Below are positions 13,025 through 15,054 of a stretch of DNA of 15,054 nucleotides, piece after piece. A program made the position numbers and the translations under genes. This DNA comes from CAVVNC01 sp963750015. GTDB lineage: Bacteria; Desulfobacterota; Syntrophorhabdia; Syntrophorhabdales; WCHB1-27. The notes under the pieces are model-generated. The model ran no database searches. It saw only the letters and a program-made list of their open reading frames with translations, and had not been told where the DNA came from. The first letter of the stretch is position 1. Each line of letters opens with the position of its first letter. Location: positions 1 to 15,054 of the forward strand of contig CAVVPU010000039.1 of NCBI GenBank assembly GCA_963750015.1, read 5' to 3'.

Positions 13025-14653
13025 ATTTGCGAAGAAATAGTTGAAGAGAATGCAAAAGTAGATCAGCTGGAAGTCGGTGAGGTCTAGACTCTAGAATAGA
13101 TCCTTCATAGTCATGATCAAGTCAATAGACTCATACCATTCTCCCCCCCCCCTCCGATATTTATTATTCTCTTTTTGATGAGATTTCTATTGATTTTCAT
13201 GATATATGCAGTTTGTGTTGAGGAGAGGGGGAAGGAACGTGGATTTGAAAAGCCCAACAGAAAGGTCCAGAGGACCGGAGAGACCAAAGGGATTGCGGAA
13301 GGTGGAATGGCGAAGGCTGAAGAATTCCGGAAAGGAGGGAGAACAGATTTCAGCGACACGGATTCATTCAAGAGGCTTAAACTTAACTTCTGTGTTAATG
13401 AGTGGTTCGAGTGTCTGTCTAGTTGTTTTCTTTTACACTCTGAGAAGTCTAGGCAACGATGTAAATTGTGACTTTGTCTAATGCCCTGGAACCTTTTTAA
13501 TAATGACCTTGACTTTTATCTTATATAGTAGGATGAGAAGGACATTATGGGTGAATGCCAAAAGTGTTGGTTTGTTGCAGATCGCACTCAATGTCCGAAT
13601 TCTTTCTCGACAATGACTCTTCATCTGATCATAGAAATAGAGATGAATACTAGGGACGAAACGATTTATTGCAAGTCGCACTCGCTGTCCGCTTCTCCTG
13701 GACATTCAATACGTCAAATAGCTGTGGGGCCCTCGTATCAGATGAAAAGAATAAGAGCAGGTTGCTGCTCTTCTCTAGTCTGAGTAGCCTCGAGTTGGCT
13801 TTGGTCCAATAGATATAAAGTTATCTTAGACTAGTGAATATTTGTTCGGCGCGTTTTGTGGCACATCGCATTTCTTTTTCCTAATCCTCCAATTTCTGGT
13901 CGTACTTTGGAACCTTGACATTGGAGCAGTGAATGTCGAGTTGACTGATCGTTCCACTTAGAACTAAACGTCTGAGAAGCGTCGTTAAGACTTGAGATGA
14001 TACCCAGGATGCCCCTTGCAACTGGGATAAAAGTAATCTCTGGGTTTAGGGAACTCTGCTCTAGAAAGGATGAAAGAGACTATTTATGAACTTTAATATT
14101 CTAAGTGGGGTTACCCATCATGTGGAAGAAATGAAATCCTACCTGTAGAATTGAGCTATGAGTTCAGAACGAGAGTAAAACGGCAGAGATTAAGAATATT
14201 CCTCAACCGCGCAGGCGTTACGACCTGTGTTCCCTATTGCAGCTATTCGAGACCTGTATCATCTCGTACGATCAGAGCCTATATGTATGGGCAACATCGA
14301 TAACTTCCGGAATGGCGGATACAGGCTTCGTGTGTTTCGGCCATTCCATTAAAATTTAGTATTGCGATCACTGACTACAGCAGTTGGGACTAACAGGTCA
14401 TGGAACAATCTTAGAGATTAGAATCCAGAAAATAGTTTCTTTCATAGCGCTCTACTGGCACCATTCTCAATTGAGAGGGGGGATATACTCCATATCCTTT
14501 CAGTTTATGCAATGTCCAAGATCGATAGCTCACGCTTCCAACTTTAACGCCGATATTCCAAATCTAAATTACATATCCACCCAAATGCAATCCCGAACCC
14601 GTAACCTCATGATCATCAATCGTGCCTAATAACCCTCAAAAACCTAGAAAATT
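13025..14653. other. AT-rich fungal-like intergenic region, no supported gene
   Basis: About 1.6 kb with frequent stops in all frames and only short frames lacking recognisable products. It has a C-run at 13143-13152, pyrimidine-rich and A/T-rich stretches, and a GGAATGGC/GCCATTCC dyad (14309-14316/14340-14347). No tRNA, ribosomal ribosome-site-plus-ORF pattern, insertion sequence or CRISPR was seen. It lies between the 3' ends of two convergent fungal-like genes. Confidence 0.5.
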
Positions 14654-15052
14654 TCAGCTATAAGTCCAATCATCATCACCGAAACTATCATTACCCCGCC
14701 CATTACTCGGCGGCATGTAAAAAGCTGCCCTAACCCCGGCCATAGGATCCAACTCCCCTCCATTCAATCCGCCATTCATTCCATTCCGTCCATCACCCAT
14801 CTCCCCCACCCCATTTCCCATCCAATTATCAAATCCAATTGCCAGACTCGCCTGATCTCGTAACCACCAATCCTGGCTCTCAACTAATGCATCTACGCCC
14901 CCAAACATCGAGTTCGGAGTTACTTGTCTAGTCATAGAGCTCGATGCTTCAGATGTGACTCCTGAGTTTGTGCGTGGAAAGTCGTTGGAGGATGTGATTG
15001 TAGAGCGGGAAGACGGGTTCGTGATGGTGTAAGGGTGACGAGGATAAGGTGT
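14654..15052 (-). CDS. C-terminal tail of a probable fungal transcription factor (partial)
   Basis: The minus-strand frame is open from the window edge (codon boundary at 15052) to TGA 14656-14654, giving 132 residues with the N-terminus outside; the internal ATG at 14935 is not the true start. The first ~50 residues are Ser/Thr/Pro/Asn-rich. Then comes a compact segment FGGVDALVESQDWWLRDQAS followed by LAIGFDNWM, and a Gly/Asn/Met-rich acidic tail ending DDDWTYS. Low-complexity Ser/Thr and Gly/Asn tracts with a conserved WWLRDQ-type island are typical of the C-terminal region of fungal Zn(II)2Cys6 transcription factors; no DNA-binding domain is in view, so the call rests on style and memory of that island. 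It is not bacterial in character and supports a fungal source for this end. Confidence 0.45.
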   Translation of the reverse strand, partial: TPYPRHPYTITNPSSRSTITSSNDFPRTNSGVTSEASSSMTRQVTPNSMFGGVDALVESQDWWLRDQASLAIGFDNWMGNGVGEMGDGRNGMNGGLNGGELDPMAGVRAAFYMPPSNGRGNDSFGDDDWTYS

Positions 15053-15054
15053 GG

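Noticed and set aside
13175..13481. Two frames of 90-100 codons in the AT-rich region
   Set aside because: No conserved features, no splice or start context; composition like the surrounding non-coding DNA.
14309..14347. GGAATGGC/GCCATTCC dyad as an RNA gene or terminator
   Set aside because: Eight pairs with a 23-base loop and no further structure; likely chance.

Overview
The window falls into two parts of different origin. Positions 1 to about 12,030 are GC-rich bacterial DNA: tightly packed genes, strong AAGGAGG-type ribosome binding sites and overlapping operon genes. The content (branched-chain amino-acid type ABC binding protein, UGSC-type selenoprotein, PyrD/PyrK pair, MobA remnant) fits an anaerobic Desulfobacterota/Deltaproteobacteria-like organism; that placement is inference from gene style. 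From about 12,031 to the end the DNA is AT-richer and looks fungal: a broken fungal-type Nudix gene with an apparent spliceosomal intron, 1.6 kb without genes, and the tail of what resembles a fungal transcription factor running off the edge. A chimeric assembly is the simplest explanation.

Layout. (1) 1-406: C-terminal part of an ABC transporter substrate-binding protein, followed by a strong 13-bp hairpin. (2) 530-4495, plus strand: four genes, each with a signal peptide and strong Shine-Dalgarno site: a UGSC-family selenoprotein whose Sec codon is an in-frame TGA at 899-901, a DUF4352-like protein, a rhodanese broken by one extra base, and an SMP-30/gluconolactonase-like beta-propeller. 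(3) 4795-7544: an AT-richer accessory block with a membrane-anchored TPR protein, a transposase N-terminal remnant with 17-bp direct repeats, and a divergent uracil-DNA-glycosylase-like protein whose own promoter is overlapped by a perfect dyad. (4) 7604-8153: no gene; structured inverted repeats and a terminator-like palindrome. (5) 8201-12030, minus strand: overlapping operon mobA (tail only), rimI, pyrK, pyrD, recJ. (6) 12031-15054: the fungal-like part.

The most notable item is the selenoprotein. Conventional gene calling would split it into a short secreted ORF and a headless 460-residue ORF. The family alignment continues through the TGA as G-H-U-S-T-C, and a bacterial SECIS-like hairpin with a GGUC apical loop lies directly downstream. 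With its signal peptide, and alongside a rhodanese and a lactonase-like protein that are also exported, it suggests an extracytoplasmic redox or catabolic module. The pyrK-pyrD pair encodes the NAD-linked class 1B dihydroorotate dehydrogenase of pyrimidine synthesis, co-transcribed with ribosomal protein acetylation and single-strand exonuclease genes.
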